From Ulota crispa (taxonomy: Eukaryota; Streptophyta; Bryopsida; Orthotrichales; Orthotrichaceae), in NCBI GenBank assembly GCA_963920765.1, contig OY987248.1, positions 14,170,539 to 14,234,538 of the forward strand: 64,000 nt of DNA. Direction: 5' to 3'. The notes beneath the pieces were generated by a model. The model made no database searches. It was given only the letters and a program-made list of their open reading frames with translations, and had not been told where the DNA came from. Positions within the stretch are counted from its first letter, which is position 1. The number at the start of each line of letters is the position of its first letter. Positions 1 to 11,110 of this stretch are shown piece after piece. A program made the translations under genes and the position numbers.

Positions 1-866
1 CGGCCTCAATTTTTGTTTTGATTTTTTGAAACTTTTTTTGAAGATAGAAAAACACATTAGCTTTTGGAGAATATAATTTTTATTCCAACTAATGCCAGGG
101 AGCAATAGTTATGCCCAAATAAGCACAAATTTGGGGACTAGGGGCAGCAAAAAAAATTCTTATAAAAACTTGAAAAAAAAAATTAATTTGTGTTTTTCAT
201 AGATTATATCTTTATCTACTTCTGGAGCTTTTATTCATTCCATTTGGACTAGTTATGAGAAAGTTATGGACAATCTAGTTTTTTGGGCAACTCAAGCATC
301 TTTTTGAAAAAATAACTTATAAACTTCATTTTTGAATGCAATTTTAACATTTTTTCAAAAAAAATTGTTGGAGAGGGTGAAGTTTGCTTTCTAGAACAAT
401 CTCACCTTTGGGATTATTGCATTTCAATTCCATTGCACGGTTATTAGCAATTTAAGTTTTTGTTCAATCTCATACCTTCTTCTACCTAATGATTTTTTAA
501 AGAATGAAAATTAAGTTTTATTTATTTATTTATTTTTTCTCAAGATTCCCAACTCAACTTCCCACCATGCAAAAATAGAATTCCAAACTCCATGGAGCAA
601 AAATTTTAAGTTAAAAATGTTCAAAGTTAAAAAATCTAGTCAAGCAAGGTGCAAAAAAAGTTGTTTTTTACTTTTTAAATGCAAATACCTTTCAATCTGT
701 GCAGTCAAAGTTCTTGAGTTTTGTATGACACATTCTTATAGTAGTTTAGCACAAGATCTTATGGTCGAATATGCAAAATTTGATTTTCAAACTTTTTTAC
801 TCTTTGCCATAGAGGTGGCAGTTTTGAGTGTCTTTTGACAAAATAAAGGCCATGGTTCTTTAGGGG
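1..866. mobile_element. TTAA-flanked inverted-repeat element, long family, left end cut by window
   Basis: The right end reads CTTTAGGGG followed by TTAA at 867-870. The whole segment is the inverted counterpart of the element at 50992-52079: the stretches around 'gagattgttctagaaaggaa' and 'cataactagtcgaaatggaa' there match the reverse complement here. By comparison only about 60 bases of its left end lie outside the window. It carries no open frame of substance. Unlike its partner it has neither the (TA)n expansion nor the nested 156-bp hairpin, so it shows the state before those two events. Confidence 0.75.
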
Positions 867-870
867 TTAA

Positions 871-1364
871 GAGACTATCTTCATCGAGATAAATTGTGTC
901 ACAAAGAAAAATAGTGAAAATTTTCCATGAGGAAATTGCAATACACAAATTGTAATTGCACAAGTTTGAGCTAATGTGCCATTTGAATTGCATACACTAG
1001 TAAAATTATGTTTTTCTATTGTTTTGGTTGTTGTGATCATGATGCTTTTTTATTGTTGTTCAACAAAAATTGTTGATTTCTATTGAATATTAACAAAAAA
1101 GTATCTTGATTAACGCAACCAAGACAATAGGAAAAAACAATTATTCTACTCATATACATGAGCAGGGTGCAAAAATTGAAGGACAAAATGACAAATTGAA
1201 TAATGGATTTGACAATAAATCAAATGATGTTCATTGGAAAGTAGTATTCATAAACTATATCTCAATGGGTATTTAATATTATCCCTATCATGTTGTTATA
1301 AAGATTACTTGAGTGAAGATAAATTGCAAGAATTGTCTAACTTGTATGTAACAAATTATAACGG
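871..1364. other. AT-rich stretch, nothing recognised
   Basis: I see no gene, long repeat or element end between the first TTAA element and the inverted MITE pair. Confidence 0.5.
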
Positions 1365-1611
1365 GATATTCATTAATTTGGGAATAACATGGGTCCCATT
1401 TTGTACTCCACCTCAATCCAAAATAGTTCCCTCAAACTATATTCAAAAGTATCAAGTTCAATTAGAGCCACTAAGATTTTTTCCCTCACAAATTCCTCCT
1501 CTCAAGTGAAGACAAGTGTACCAAAGGGGCTTGGTTTGGAGTGATCACCCCAATCTTCCCAAATTTTCAAAAGTCCCAAAATGGACATTTTGTCCCAAAT
1601 TAATGAATATC
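1365..1611. mobile_element. MITE with GATATTCATTAATTTGGGA ends, copy 1
   Basis: A 247-bp unit that begins GATATTCATTAATTTGGGA and ends with the inverse, TCCCAAATTAATGAATATC. It is repeated in opposite orientation at 1838-2085 with high similarity throughout, so together the two copies make a foldback of about 720 bp with a 226-bp loop. No transposase frame is present. Confidence 0.8.
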
Positions 1612-1837
1612 TCGTTTTATCTAGATTGTTATGGAACAAGCCAATGCAATGTAACAATTTGTTTAGTTGTGTTTGACTAAAGAATAATTAACCAGTTTTG
1701 GTAAATTTTGAATTCAAAATTTGTGAGAGACAACTATTCAATATGAGAATATTTGAATTTTATTGCTAGATCATTAATGAATATTATATGAGAAATTCAA
1801 TGAATAAAAAATAATTAATAGTAACTATTGACAACAA

Positions 1838-2085
1838 GATATTCATTAATTTGGGACAAAACATTCATTTTGGGACTTTTGAAAATTTAGGGAAGATTGG
1901 GGTGATCTCCCCAAACCAAGCCCCTTTGGTACACTTGTCCTCACTTGAGAGGAGGAATTTGTGAGGGAAAAAATCTTAGTGGCTCTAATTGAACTTGATA
2001 CTTTTTAATATAGTTTGAGGAAACTATTTTGGATTGAGGTGGAGTACAAAATGGGACCCATGTTATTCCCAAATTAATGAATATC
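1838..2085. mobile_element. MITE with GATATTCATTAATTTGGGA ends, copy 2 (inverted)
   Basis: This copy has the same 19-base inverted ends as copy 1 and is its reverse complement. Each copy has its own inverted termini, so this is two insertions facing each other (or an inverted duplication), not merely the two arms of one element. Confidence 0.8.
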
Positions 2086-3190
2086 TTGTTTGACTTGTTG
2101 AGTGAAGAGTAAAAAAATTATTAATTCTATGAAATGAGTATGAGATTTGCTCGGAGAAGTCACTTGCAAAAAAAGTAGAAAGTACGTGCAATAAAACATA
2201 GGGTCCATTATATTGATTTTGGGTAAAATTTGTAAAAAAATTACATATAATATAGGGTGGTCTAGTAGTGGAAAACATGATTGTATATAATATAGAGTAC
2301 ACAAAAAATGATAGAATTATGTACGCCGTAGATGTAAAATAGCTTAGAGAAAAAAAGTTAGTAGTGACTAGTGAGTACTTAGGGTATAGAATGTAGGGTA
2401 TAGGGTGTAGGGTATAGGACTTGGGGCCATGGGCTTTAGGGTTCATTCAACAAGAACAAAAAGTACATTTTACTGTCCAAAATTTGTGGATGGATGGCTA
2501 TCACCAATCGCTTGGCCATCACTGGAGGTGTGGATATCCAATGGTTTTAGTATTACTTTGTGGACTTGCTTTCATTGCTATGGAGATGCTAATGGAAGTA
2601 AGAGTTGTTTGAAAAAAAATCTTGCCTGTGTGCTACATATTCATGGGAAAACTTCAAATAGCAAATGCATAGCAATGGAGAGCATATGTTTCCATCTTTC
2701 ACTATGTTTTCTTTATGCTACCATATGTATTACCAAAGCTTCTACTGGCTCTTTTTTGCCTTTGGTTTCTTATGTTGAAATTGTGTATATATCATTGCAC
2801 AATGGCTCATAGTATTAGACACTTTCAAGATAGTGCTAAACTTAAGAAACAAAATACATATAACTTATAGAAGGATTTACAAGGAATAATTGGGGTATAA
2901 GAAAAATAAAAGATTGTAGGTAACATATGGTAGTTTAAAATGAGTCTTTAGAAAATTTATAAGTACCAATACGGTGCATTTAATCACTAACATTTACTTT
3001 CATTTTAAATAATATTATGTTTTATAATGTTTTTGACAAGATAAATAGCCCCCATTTAAATATGTCATTATCGCAAGTGTATGCAAAATATAAGAGGGAA
3101 TGATCTCTTTGAGGAGATTTGACTCTTTGTTACTAACACAAATACAATGCAACTGCAAAATGATAGAGTTCTAAACTGTCATAGACACAA
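2086..3190. other. Unassigned stretch with degenerate TAGGG tract
   Basis: Between 2380 and 2440 the plus strand is rich in TAGGGTA/TAGGGTG words, a weak tandem pattern. The rest is AT-rich sequence without recognisable structure apart from the small open frame described separately. Confidence 0.4.
2429..2812 (+). CDS. Small open frame, unrecognised (weak)
   Basis: A true ATG opens a 127-codon frame ending in TAG. The predicted product is cysteine-rich (for example TCFHCYGDANGSKSCLKK near residues 47-64) and has hydrophobic stretches near its middle and end. I do not recognise a family. At this base composition an open frame of this length is not far from chance expectation, a second frame is open over the first half, and the opposite strand is open over the start. 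It may be noise or part of an unresolved gene. Confidence 0.12.
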   Translation: MGFRVHSTRTKSTFYCPKFVDGWLSPIAWPSLEVWISNGFSITLWTCFHCYGDANGSKSCLKKNLACVLHIHGKTSNSKCIAMESICFHLSLCFLYATICITKASTGSFLPLVSYVEIVYISLHNGS

Positions 3191-3199
3191 TCAATTGAC

Positions 3200-3700
3200 C
3201 AGTGCTAGAAGCATAGAAGTTCATAGAATCACCTAGAAGGTTTTAGAAATTCCTAAAAGGTTCTAGAAAATTTTAAAAGGTTGAAAGTTTCTCAAGAAGC
3301 TTCCTACCTAGTAGAAGCAACTCAAGTACAATCAAAGTAGGAAGAAGCTTCTCAAACAACTTCCAAGCTTGAGGAAGCTTCTTAAACAACTTCTGAAATT
3401 TGACGAATAAGTTTTGATCTCGAGTATATATAGGAGTCAAGACTGAGATGTTCCTCAGTCTCAACAATTCATCTTGCCGCCTTAGTCTTTGGCCTTCAAG
3501 GCTTAGCCTTTTATCTTGCTCTTGCCTTGTATCGCTATCATCTGTAATACATCTCCAGCCTTGATTCTAGTACACATCTCTATTCTTGTCTTGCTTTTTT
3601 GTACCCTCTACTTTATTCTTATCTCCAAGTCCATCCCTGACACAAACCACAATAAAAATAAATTTTCCTTAGGATTTTTGTGTGGATAATCAATATTTTT
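3200..3700 (+). promoter_or_regulatory. Heat-shock-element cluster with TATA box, LTR-like
   Basis: From about 3207 to 3400 there is a dense array of GAA/TTC pairs in the spacing of heat-shock elements, including TTCtaGAAaaTTT at 3261-3273 and repeated GAAGCTTC blocks near 3296, 3343 and 3374. A TATA box (TATATATA, 3425-3432) follows about 30 bases after the last block. Just downstream is a small hairpin (GACTGAG...CTCAGTC, 3440-3460) and then a T/C-rich leader. The layout resembles the LTR of heat-activated Copia retroelements such as Arabidopsis ONSEN, but I could not fix LTR ends, a primer-binding site or a target duplication. A heat-shock gene promoter that has lost its gene is the alternative. 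Confidence 0.4.
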
Positions 3701-3823
3701 GTAAATAATATTTCAGAGTTTTTGAATGCTAGACTTATTATAATAGTTACATAAGATTGATAAATTGAAAATGAAAGGATAGATTGATATCTACATTTGA
3801 AACAATATTTAAAACAAATTGAT

Positions 3824-3848
3824 AAAAAAAAAAAAAAAAAAAAAAAAA
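3824..3848 (+). repeat. Poly(A) tract
   Basis: An uninterrupted run of about 25 A immediately left of the TTAA that borders the next element. Confidence 0.95.
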
Positions 3849-3853
3849 TTTAA

Positions 3854-4181
3854 AGTAGGAAGTTCTAAAATGGTGCATGCTCTAAAACAATGCATCTTCT
3901 CAAATGTACTCAATTTATACATAATATTTTTCTATAGTGCTTCAACAATATACAACTAGTGATGTACATTTGAGGAGATGCACCACTTTGGAGACTACGC
4001 CCTTTCCACTTCAAACTTTTATAACTAATTCCACAAAGCTCCAAATAATATGAAACATCTTGGGTTAGATGCCAATTCCTCTTGTATTTAAAGGAAAATT
4101 TCTTGAAAAATATTTCAAGATGTTTCACCTCCCCAAAATTCAATTTCAGCCCTTAAACATTTTGTTATAGAACCTCCTACC
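3854..4181. mobile_element. TTAA-flanked MITE, GGTAGGAGG tips, copy 1
   Basis: The left tip is AGTAGGAAGTTCT and the right tip AGAACCTCCTACC, with TTAA on both sides (3850-3853 and 4182-4185). The right half matches the element at 49627-49920, including 'ccaaaatt' preceded by a 'tttcacctcc' block. It contains no coding capacity. Confidence 0.7.
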
Positions 4182-4185
4182 TTAA

Positions 4186-4595
4186 GTTGAATCATCTAAT
4201 GCGTAATAATTAAACTAATTGTCATGTATTGTATGTTACCATACATGAGACTACATTGGACATCAAGCCATCAAGGTGAAGTAAATTAAATAAGAGATTA
4301 AAATTCTTTGAATTTAGTGCAATTAGAGGAAGGTGAACTAGAGCCGTGTTAGCTCATTAATTTTCATCATCCTTCAAAGCCAATTATTTACACAAAGAGC
4401 AACCTTGAAGGCTTGAACCAACCATGCTTTGCATTAGATAAGGAAAATTTATCATAGGAAGATTGTTTTAGATTAATATTCTAAATAGTGAAAAACCAGT
4501 AAGTAAATATGGAGACTATTTGTTAATGGTAAAATAATCAAGAAGTAATTGAAGAATATTGACTTATATGTTTATACTATATATGTATGTATGTA

Positions 4596-4600
<5 letters not shown>
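4186..4600. other. AT-rich stretch, nothing recognised
   Basis: No gene or repeat is supported before the (TA)n tract. Confidence 0.5.

Positions 4601-4677
<77 letters not shown>
4601..4677 (+). repeat. (TA)n microsatellite
   Basis: About 38 TA units end exactly where the MITE at 4678 begins, so the MITE sits in (or seeded) the TA tract. The in-frame 'YIYIYI' translation is an artefact. Confidence 0.95.
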
Positions 4678-4680
<3 letters not shown>

Positions 4681-5071
4681 AACTACTAAAGCCACACTCG
4701 AAGGGGCCAAGGTGTGCTTTGAGCATGTACTATGAGAACTTAATGTTGATTTTTAAATTTGGATCAAAAGATTTGTTTCACTTTTATCATTCTAACTCTA
4801 TATTCAAAAATATTGGAGGTGCCTGAATTTGAAACTAAAAATATAGGACTTTTGAGAAAAAATTAAAAAATATAAACATAAAAAAATAGCAATGTTGCAA
4901 TGAAAGTTTAACAAAGCTTATATTTCTTTTTCTTTCTTTCAAGAAGATGCTAATGCCTTGATTGAATAAACAATGGACCACTTGAATTAAAAAAAATAGC
5001 ATTAAATTTGCAAAATATATGCTTATTGCAGTGTTGCGTTAGCAATTTTGGGTGTGGCTTTAGCAATTCCC
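4678..5071. mobile_element. MITE with GGGAATTGCTAAAGCCACA ends, copy 1
   Basis: It begins GGGAACTACTAAAGCCACAC and ends GTGTGGCTTTAGCAATTCCC, 394 bp. Only ten bases separate it from an inverted copy (5082-5460), so the pair forms a near-perfect cruciform-capable palindrome of about 780 bp. Flanks are TA-rich, which fits a TA target but makes the duplication length undecidable. Confidence 0.85.
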
Positions 5072-5081
5072 TATATATACA

Positions 5082-5460
5082 GGGAATTGCTAAAGCCACA
5101 TCCAAAATTGCTAACGCCACACCCTTGAAAGCATATATTTTGCAAATTTAATGCTATTTTTTTATTCAAGTGGTACATCATTCATTCAATCAAGGCATTA
5201 CCATCTTCTTGAAATGAAGAAAAAAACAAATTCATTTGCTTTTTGAACTTTTATGCACCTTTGTTTTTTATTTATTTATTTAAAATATTTCAAAAGTCCT
5301 ATAATATTTAGTTTCAAATTCAAGCACCGCCAATTTTTTGAATACAGCATTAGAATGATGAAGGTAAAACAAATTTTTTGATTCAAAATTTAAAAATCAA
5401 CATTAAATTCTCATAGTTCATGCTCAAAGCATCCCTTGGGGGTGTGGCGTTACCACTTTC
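5082..5460. mobile_element. MITE with GGGAATTGCTAAAGCCACA ends, copy 2 (inverted)
   Basis: This is the reverse complement of copy 1 over nearly its full length. The outer tip has drifted (GTGTGGCGTTACCACTTTC). Related pieces occur at 52885-52927 and 54890-55253. Confidence 0.85.
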
Positions 5461-5868
5461 TTTTATATATACATATATATATATATACATGCGCACATAC
5501 ACATCTATCTATATATATAAAATTGGAGACAACAAGGCACCCAAAGTGGGGGTGAAACTTCACAAAGGGTGAGGAAAAAGCAAATGGGTGGAAATATGAG
5601 AGGTGAATGGAATTATGAAAAATCACTAGAACCTCAAGAGGCTATTGGAATTTTTCAATCTAGATATTTTAAAATATTATAATTTGAGGCTTTCTATGGC
5701 ATTGGGTGTTTCTACATTTCTCAAATTTCAAAATTAAGGAAGGAGAGAGAAGAAAAGGTAGGATAAAAAATGATAGTTTGTATGCATATTCATTTTTTAA
5801 AATTGCATTCATGCACCCCATCAGAACAACAAGTATCATTACTAGTATATGTATATAGATATATATAT
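5461..5868. other. Spacer between MITEs, TA-rich at both edges
   Basis: There are TA microsatellite fragments at 5464-5518 and 5845-5868; no gene is seen. Confidence 0.5.
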
Positions 5869-6281
5869 GGGAATTGATACATGTACCACCCGTGTTCAAC
5901 TATTGTACCACACCTACTATATAGCCAATATTTACAATATTAAAGTAGTTGTGGACAAATGGAAAGACATCACTAATTTGAAAATAGAGCTTGACATAGA
6001 AGTTGCAACTTCTATTATTATTTTTAGCTCCAAATCTTGCTTGTAGTACTAACTTAAATAAACTTGAATTAAACCAAGTATAATTTAGATTTTTTAGTTG
6101 ATTCTTATGAGCGGGATCTAATTAAAAAATATTAATCAAATTTGCAACTTCTATGTCAAGCTGCATTTCAAATTAGTGATGTTTGCCCGTGGTCCACACC
6201 TACTTTAGTTTTTTAAATATTGGCCATAAATAATAGGTGTGGTACAATAGTTGAATATGGGTGGTATGTAGATCAGTTCCC
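5869..6281. mobile_element. MITE with GGGAATTGATACATGTACCA ends, copy 1
   Basis: A 413-bp unit with inverted ends of roughly 150 bases: the first 20 bases are GGGAATTGATACATGTACCA and the last ones are CAGTTCCC in inverse. TA borders both sides. A second copy lies at 52950-53385. The first eight bases of the tip are shared with the neighbouring GGGAATTGCT family, suggesting mobilisation by the same enzyme. Confidence 0.85.
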
Positions 6282-6697
6282 TATAGAAAATTATACTTGA
6301 TGATTAGAACCTAGTAAAATTGAATCTGTTAGTATCAAAATCTCAAACACAAAAGAATGTGTGTGCAATATCTCCTTATCAATTGTAATTCTAAACTTTG
6401 AAACCTCAGTGCCTAAAACCTTATAACCTAGAACTTTGAAAATTTAAGTTTAGAGATCAGGAGCAAAAACAAAGACACAATCAAAGTCAAAGTGAACAAT
6501 GCATATTTCAAACTCTACAAATTTGTATAAGTTTTTGAATCCACAATTGAAATTGCAAAGGTAGAAAGAGGGGTAGGTTGTATATATTTTTTTATAAGAT
6601 ACTTTCTAATTTTAAACTTTGAATCCCAAATTCAAAACCTAAACTACCATATGTTTGTTGTCACACTACAACGAGGAACTCACAAGTGCCATTGTGC
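6282..6697. other. AT-rich stretch, nothing recognised
   Basis: I see no gene or clear repeat. Confidence 0.5.
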
Positions 6698-6701
6698 TTA
6701 A

Positions 6702-6926
6702 CCCTTAAACATCTAAGCATGTTGCTATGACCACTACAATACAAGGTATTTTTCTTGTATTTAGAATGGATTCACACCTTTACTACATTTGAGATCAACG
6801 AAGAAGTTGGAATATAGATCAATGCAATCCTAGTGAGCTATTTGAGACCTCAAATTAAAACTTCTTAACAATAATAAATGTCAATTATATGACAATGTAT
6901 CTACTTTGCCCTATAGACGTTAAGGG
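6702..6926. mobile_element. TTAA element, 225-bp family, copy 1
   Basis: The tips are CCCTTAAACATC and the inverse GACGTTAAGGG. The left flank is TTAA (6698-6701); the right flank has drifted to ACTA. It is collinear with 35554-35779, sharing blocks such as 'tttttcttgtatttagaatg'. It is non-coding. Confidence 0.8.
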
Positions 6927-6930
6927 ACTA

Positions 6931-7608
6931 CAAAAAGTGATTGGAGGTGGATACTAGAGAAGACATGAAGATTTTGTTGATATTCCTAGCTATTTTATTA
7001 AAGGAATTTGGAGTTAAAGCATTCTGAGAGTTGGTTTTGGGTTTTTAGCCAAATGGCTATAACCATGGGAAGAAAAGAGCTATTATTGCGATATGGAAGG
7101 AAAACAGTAAAAATATAGCATAACAAATGTAGAATTTTGGATTTTTTTTGAAGTAGAGTATGACTTGCAAACCTAAAGGATATTGTGGAGTTTATTAATG
7201 GCTACTTTTGGTTAATCAATTTGTTGCAATTGCTAACCAATCTTGGAAAATGTAAAATATTGGCAATGGTGGTACAAAATCTCAAATGTTGTAAATCAAA
7301 TATTATCACAAACAGTGTCACTAATTTGGAAATTGAACCCAACTTACAATAGCAAAATTGCCTATTTTGGAATATTAGTGATTTGCACAATAACAAAAAC
7401 AAGCCACAATAGTATATGGATTAGAATTGACATAAGTACTAAAAAGTTGCAATTGCACCCGCCTCAAACTCCACACTTTAGTTTTCCTAGCAAGTTCAAG
7501 TAAAATCTAGTGGAGGTTGTTGAAATTAGGATTCAAATGTAGAATTGCAGAGCATGCTTATCCTCTGTTGCAATTCAATTACATAGACATGTATTTTGCG
7601 CAATCAAA
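6931..7608. other. AT-rich stretch, nothing recognised
   Basis: Short open frames on both strands overlap one another and look random. Confidence 0.4.
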
Positions 7609-7930
7609 CTAAAACCGCACAATAATAGGCAATTGAGCATTAGGTTGCACTATAGCAAGTACGCAAGTGGCGCTACGCCACTGCAAGTTTGCAATGGAGA
7701 TCAATGCCTCAACAGGTAAACCACTAAACCTAAACTCCACTAATTCAACTAATCCTTCCACTAACTTCAATTTCCTATTGATGTGCATGAGCAAATTAGA
7801 GGTTGTAATTTGGACAATGGAGATGTTGCCATTGTAGCAATAGGTGTATGCTTGATATAGCAAAGGAGCGACATTCTTGAAGTTGGCGTAGGAGATGGAT
7901 GCTAGTTGAAGAATAGAAGGAAATAGCAAC
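7609..7930 (-). CDS. Possible exon or coding relic, unrecognised
   Basis: The minus strand is open for about 107 codons ending in TAG. The frame is preceded by a good 3' splice-site context (TTTCAGTTTGCAG, just above 7930), so it may be a terminal exon. The translation has an ordinary amino-acid mix (for example KLVEGLVELVEFRFSGL near residues 55-71), and local GC is higher than in the surroundings. No family is recognised and no upstream exon could be linked. Chance remains a real alternative. Confidence 0.2.
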
Positions 7931-7939
7931 CTGCAAACT

Positions 7940-9980
7940 GAAATTTTCTAGGTACATTTTTTTGTTCAAATCCCCATTTTTAAAAAAATTTCCATATACG
8001 TGTAGCCCATTTTTTGATTATGTAGAATTCCAACTAAAATTAGCCAATTTAGGGAAAGCTCAGCTAATTGGTTCTTAAAAAAAATATCAAAAACTCAAAA
8101 TTTGAATTTAGTATGTCAAGTGTTCAAAAATGATAATGCAGGATCACACCAATATCTCAATATTCAACTTATGGATACCCAGATGGATCACTTAGTGCAT
8201 TTTAGAATTGACATGCAGCATAATATAGCAAGGGTTTTATTCATTTGAGATAAAAATAATAAAAAACTTACAAATAGAGAAGAGAACATTCAAAGTGCTA
8301 AATCCAATATAAATAATATAGGTACACTACAAATCTAAGGCATTGATTTTATTTTACAATTAATGTAGGGGTACATAGTATAGAGGTATCCTATCCACAA
8401 GACTATATTTAGAAAAGATCTGTACATGCAACTAGGTATTTGAGGGGCCAGACTATATTAGATGAAAAATCAAAGCAAAGATGCCTTAACAAAAATATTA
8501 GGAAGTGAAAAAAACTCAAAATTTAAAACCAAACAAAGTGTCATAGCCTATATCATAGCAAAAATTAAGGTGTCAAAATTAAATATAAATTTAAGTCCAA
8601 AAGAAGGGTCTAACCAAAAAAAATAGAGAGTGAAATAAATATCAAAATTTTGTGTAAGCAAAGTTGCCATAACTAGGGTCAAAACTAAAATAATAGGATG
8701 AGAAAAAAATGCAAAATCTAACACCAATCAAAATGTCTTAAAAAATAGGATGTATAAAAGAAAACTAATTTTCTTACAATATTAAAATCCAACCATCAAA
8801 TACTCACATGCCTTTTTTGTACCTCTTATCTAAAACTTTCTTCTATTACTTTGCTTAACAACTCTCTTTTTTTCTTATAAAAAAAATAGCTTGGAGAAAA
8901 ACATAATTCTTTAGGCTGTATAAGTAATTATAGAGTGCCCTAAATATGTCATTTTGCCAAATTATATAATTATTGGGGCCCTTTTATTTATGCTTGGAAA
9001 GTAAATAGCCCCCTAAAAAATACCCCCTTGCTGCATGAGGATATTCAACATACAAAGAGTCATCCACCTAAGTATGGATACTACCTATTATTGCCAGTTG
9101 GCTCCAAATCCTCTAATAAAATGGCAAAGAGCACTAATATAATCTTCATGTATATCTTTCCATCTCTAGTATCCACTTTCAATCTCTTTGTGAAAGTGGT
9201 CTTTCTATTTTCTATTTTTGTGCAATATTGCTACTATATATTGTTGAGAGTATACACAATTAAGGGAAGAATATGTTCATCACCTAGCTTTCAATTACCA
9301 TGCTTAAACTTTGGGTTTGTTACCCTAAATTGCTTTAGATAGTCACTGACACTCTATATTCTTCTTGCTCTGAGTTTTTGCTCCATTCTTTTGGTTAATA
9401 TAGAAGTCTACACACTTTTAACACAAATCAGATCATTAGCTTTGTTGTATTTGGTCCATGCATCAATTGTTGCAAATGCTGAAGATGTAATCTAAAGCAA
9501 GTTAAAAAGTTCTTAATTAAAATTAAGGTCATGTAAAAAGGATCAATCAATTACATTTCAACTCCTTAAAATTGTGAAATAGTTATAAAATTGCAACTCA
9601 TACATTCATTTATAACAAAAGTTTGCCCAAGCAATAACCACCAAGCACCCTCCAACCATGTCCTTTCCAAAATCTTCTAAAATTTTTTGGTGGAAGTTGA
9701 AACAATAGAGGATGCCCCAAATATAAAACGTCACAGGCCTTCTATGGCCTCCAATCATGTGTTTGAAATTCAACAAAATGCCAAGGGCTCACTAGCAAAG
9801 TATTGAAGAATGTCGTTGTGATGAAGATAATAACTATTTTTGGTTTAAAAGAGGACCATAATAATAATGCATCAAGGTTAGATTATGAACTAGTTGTGAG
9901 ATATTGATTTTTTGTAAAGTTGAATGTTGCATTACCCATACAAGTCCAACTCTCGCAAAGCAAGTGCTTTGATACTAGTA
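7940..9980. other. AT-rich stretch with a degenerate tandem pattern
   Basis: Around 8497, 8620 and 8692 a degenerate unit recurs (a GTGAAA/TGAGAAA block, then CAAAAT, then ACCAA/AAGCAAA, then GTCNTA). Otherwise the sequence is A-rich without genes. An open frame from 9028 lacks an ATG at its start and was not accepted. Confidence 0.35.
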
Positions 9981-10317
9981 GTATGAAGCTTATTCAAATT
10001 AGCATTGCCCCTAACTAAACATTGAATAAACAAAATCATCACATGATTTTAGCTCACAAGCTAAAGTCAATATTAGATTCATTAAATGTAGCAAACATAT
10101 CAAACATTCAAGAGTGGTAAGCCAATTATGGGACATAACCCTTTTTGGCAAACTAGATCAAGACCATGCAATCTTAGAGACTTGTGACACCCATAAAAAA
10201 AGTAAATGAAATAAGAGGGCTATGACTATAGTCTGCCACAATCCCTTTTTGTGATTGCCATGTTTCATGTGACAATGAAATGAAAGTGAGTGGAGAGAAT
10301 TATAGAGCTGCTTCATC

Positions 10318-10432
10318 CACTAGTAGAAAACATGCCCAAATTTAGCAATCCTAACCAACCCAAATTTGTTTAAAACCTCCAAATCAACAAAATAGTGTTG
10401 ATTTGGGTTCCATTTTCTAGTAGTGACTAGTG
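10318..10432. mobile_element. Mini-CACTA element nested in repeat L (copy A)
   Basis: It starts CACTAGTAGAAAACATG and ends CTAGTG, with ATC on both sides (10315-10317 and 10433-10435) as the 3-bp target duplication. Subterminal 'tgttgatttggg' repeats are typical of this family. The same insertion is present in copy B at 60119-60259, so it predates the duplication of repeat L. Confidence 0.8.
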
Positions 10433-10872
10433 ATCAATGATCTTTGGCAATTTCCATATACATAAGTCCTATGAAGTTGATTGTCAAAAGCATGGTTCCA
10501 ACAAATATCACCTTTTGTAGTTGGAAATTGTGTACTCATACATACAAACAATGGTGTTTGAAGACAATACTCATAAAATGCAAAAAAATGTAATATGTAA
10601 ATTGAATTTTTGCATAGAAATTTGGAAAAGCTCGGTCAAACAAGCAATTTGGAAAGACATTGTATGATTTGACCCAATGTTTGGGGAAATTTTGAGCTTC
10701 CATGATGAAAATCCTACATTTCTCATTTTCAACTAGGTTTTGTGCATGCACTTGATATTGCCTATGTATATACATTATAGTTTAAAATTTCCTAAAACTT
10801 TAACCAATTTTTATCTAGTTAATGCAGATTTCAAAGGGCCTTTTTGAGATTTCAACTTATTTTTTCAACAAT

Positions 10873-11110
10873 TCATTTGGCTAAATTTTTATTATCTTTT
10901 TGGATCTCCCCGGTTGTTGGTTTGACCTCATGGGCAATGAGGAAAATTGCTTTCCTCCCAACCCACAATTCTTTACTCTCTATTCTTTGTAGAGTACAAT
11001 ACCAATTAATAAAAACACATAAGACTTGTTTGAACAAAATGTCATCCACTTCTGCATATTCATCCTTAAAAAGTGAAGTCTTGTTAGCAAGTTCATCCAA
11101 ATATCAATAA
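10873..11110 (-). pseudogene. Reading-frame relic L2 of repeat L
   Basis: The minus strand encodes about 75 codons ending in TGA. The last 40 codons (including KELWVGRKAIFLIAHE and EIQKDNKNLAK) are conserved with the same stop in copy B on the plus strand (59560-59683), although the two copies have diverged at the DNA level. The upstream part (ANKTS...VDDILF) is repeated at about 12690-12780 in the other palindrome arm. It runs tail-to-tail with relic L1. I do not recognise the protein; a transposon-encoded or captured gene are both possible. Confidence 0.35.

Noticed and set aside
2380..2440. TAGGG-rich tract resembling an interstitial telomere
   Set aside because: The units are irregular (TAGGGTA, TAGGGTG, TAGGA) and never form consecutive TTTAGGG repeats.
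2063..2446. 127-codon minus-strand frame
   Set aside because: It begins in the degenerate TAGGG tract and ends inside the MITE at 1838-2085; a product of low complexity.
4587..4826. Open frame with a long YIYIYI run (also at 51763-52011 and 51701-52046)
   Set aside because: It is a translation of the (TA)n microsatellite.
9028..9342. 104-codon plus-strand frame with hydrophobic stretches
   Set aside because: It begins with TTG, the hydrophobic segments follow from T-rich sequence, and nothing around supports a gene.
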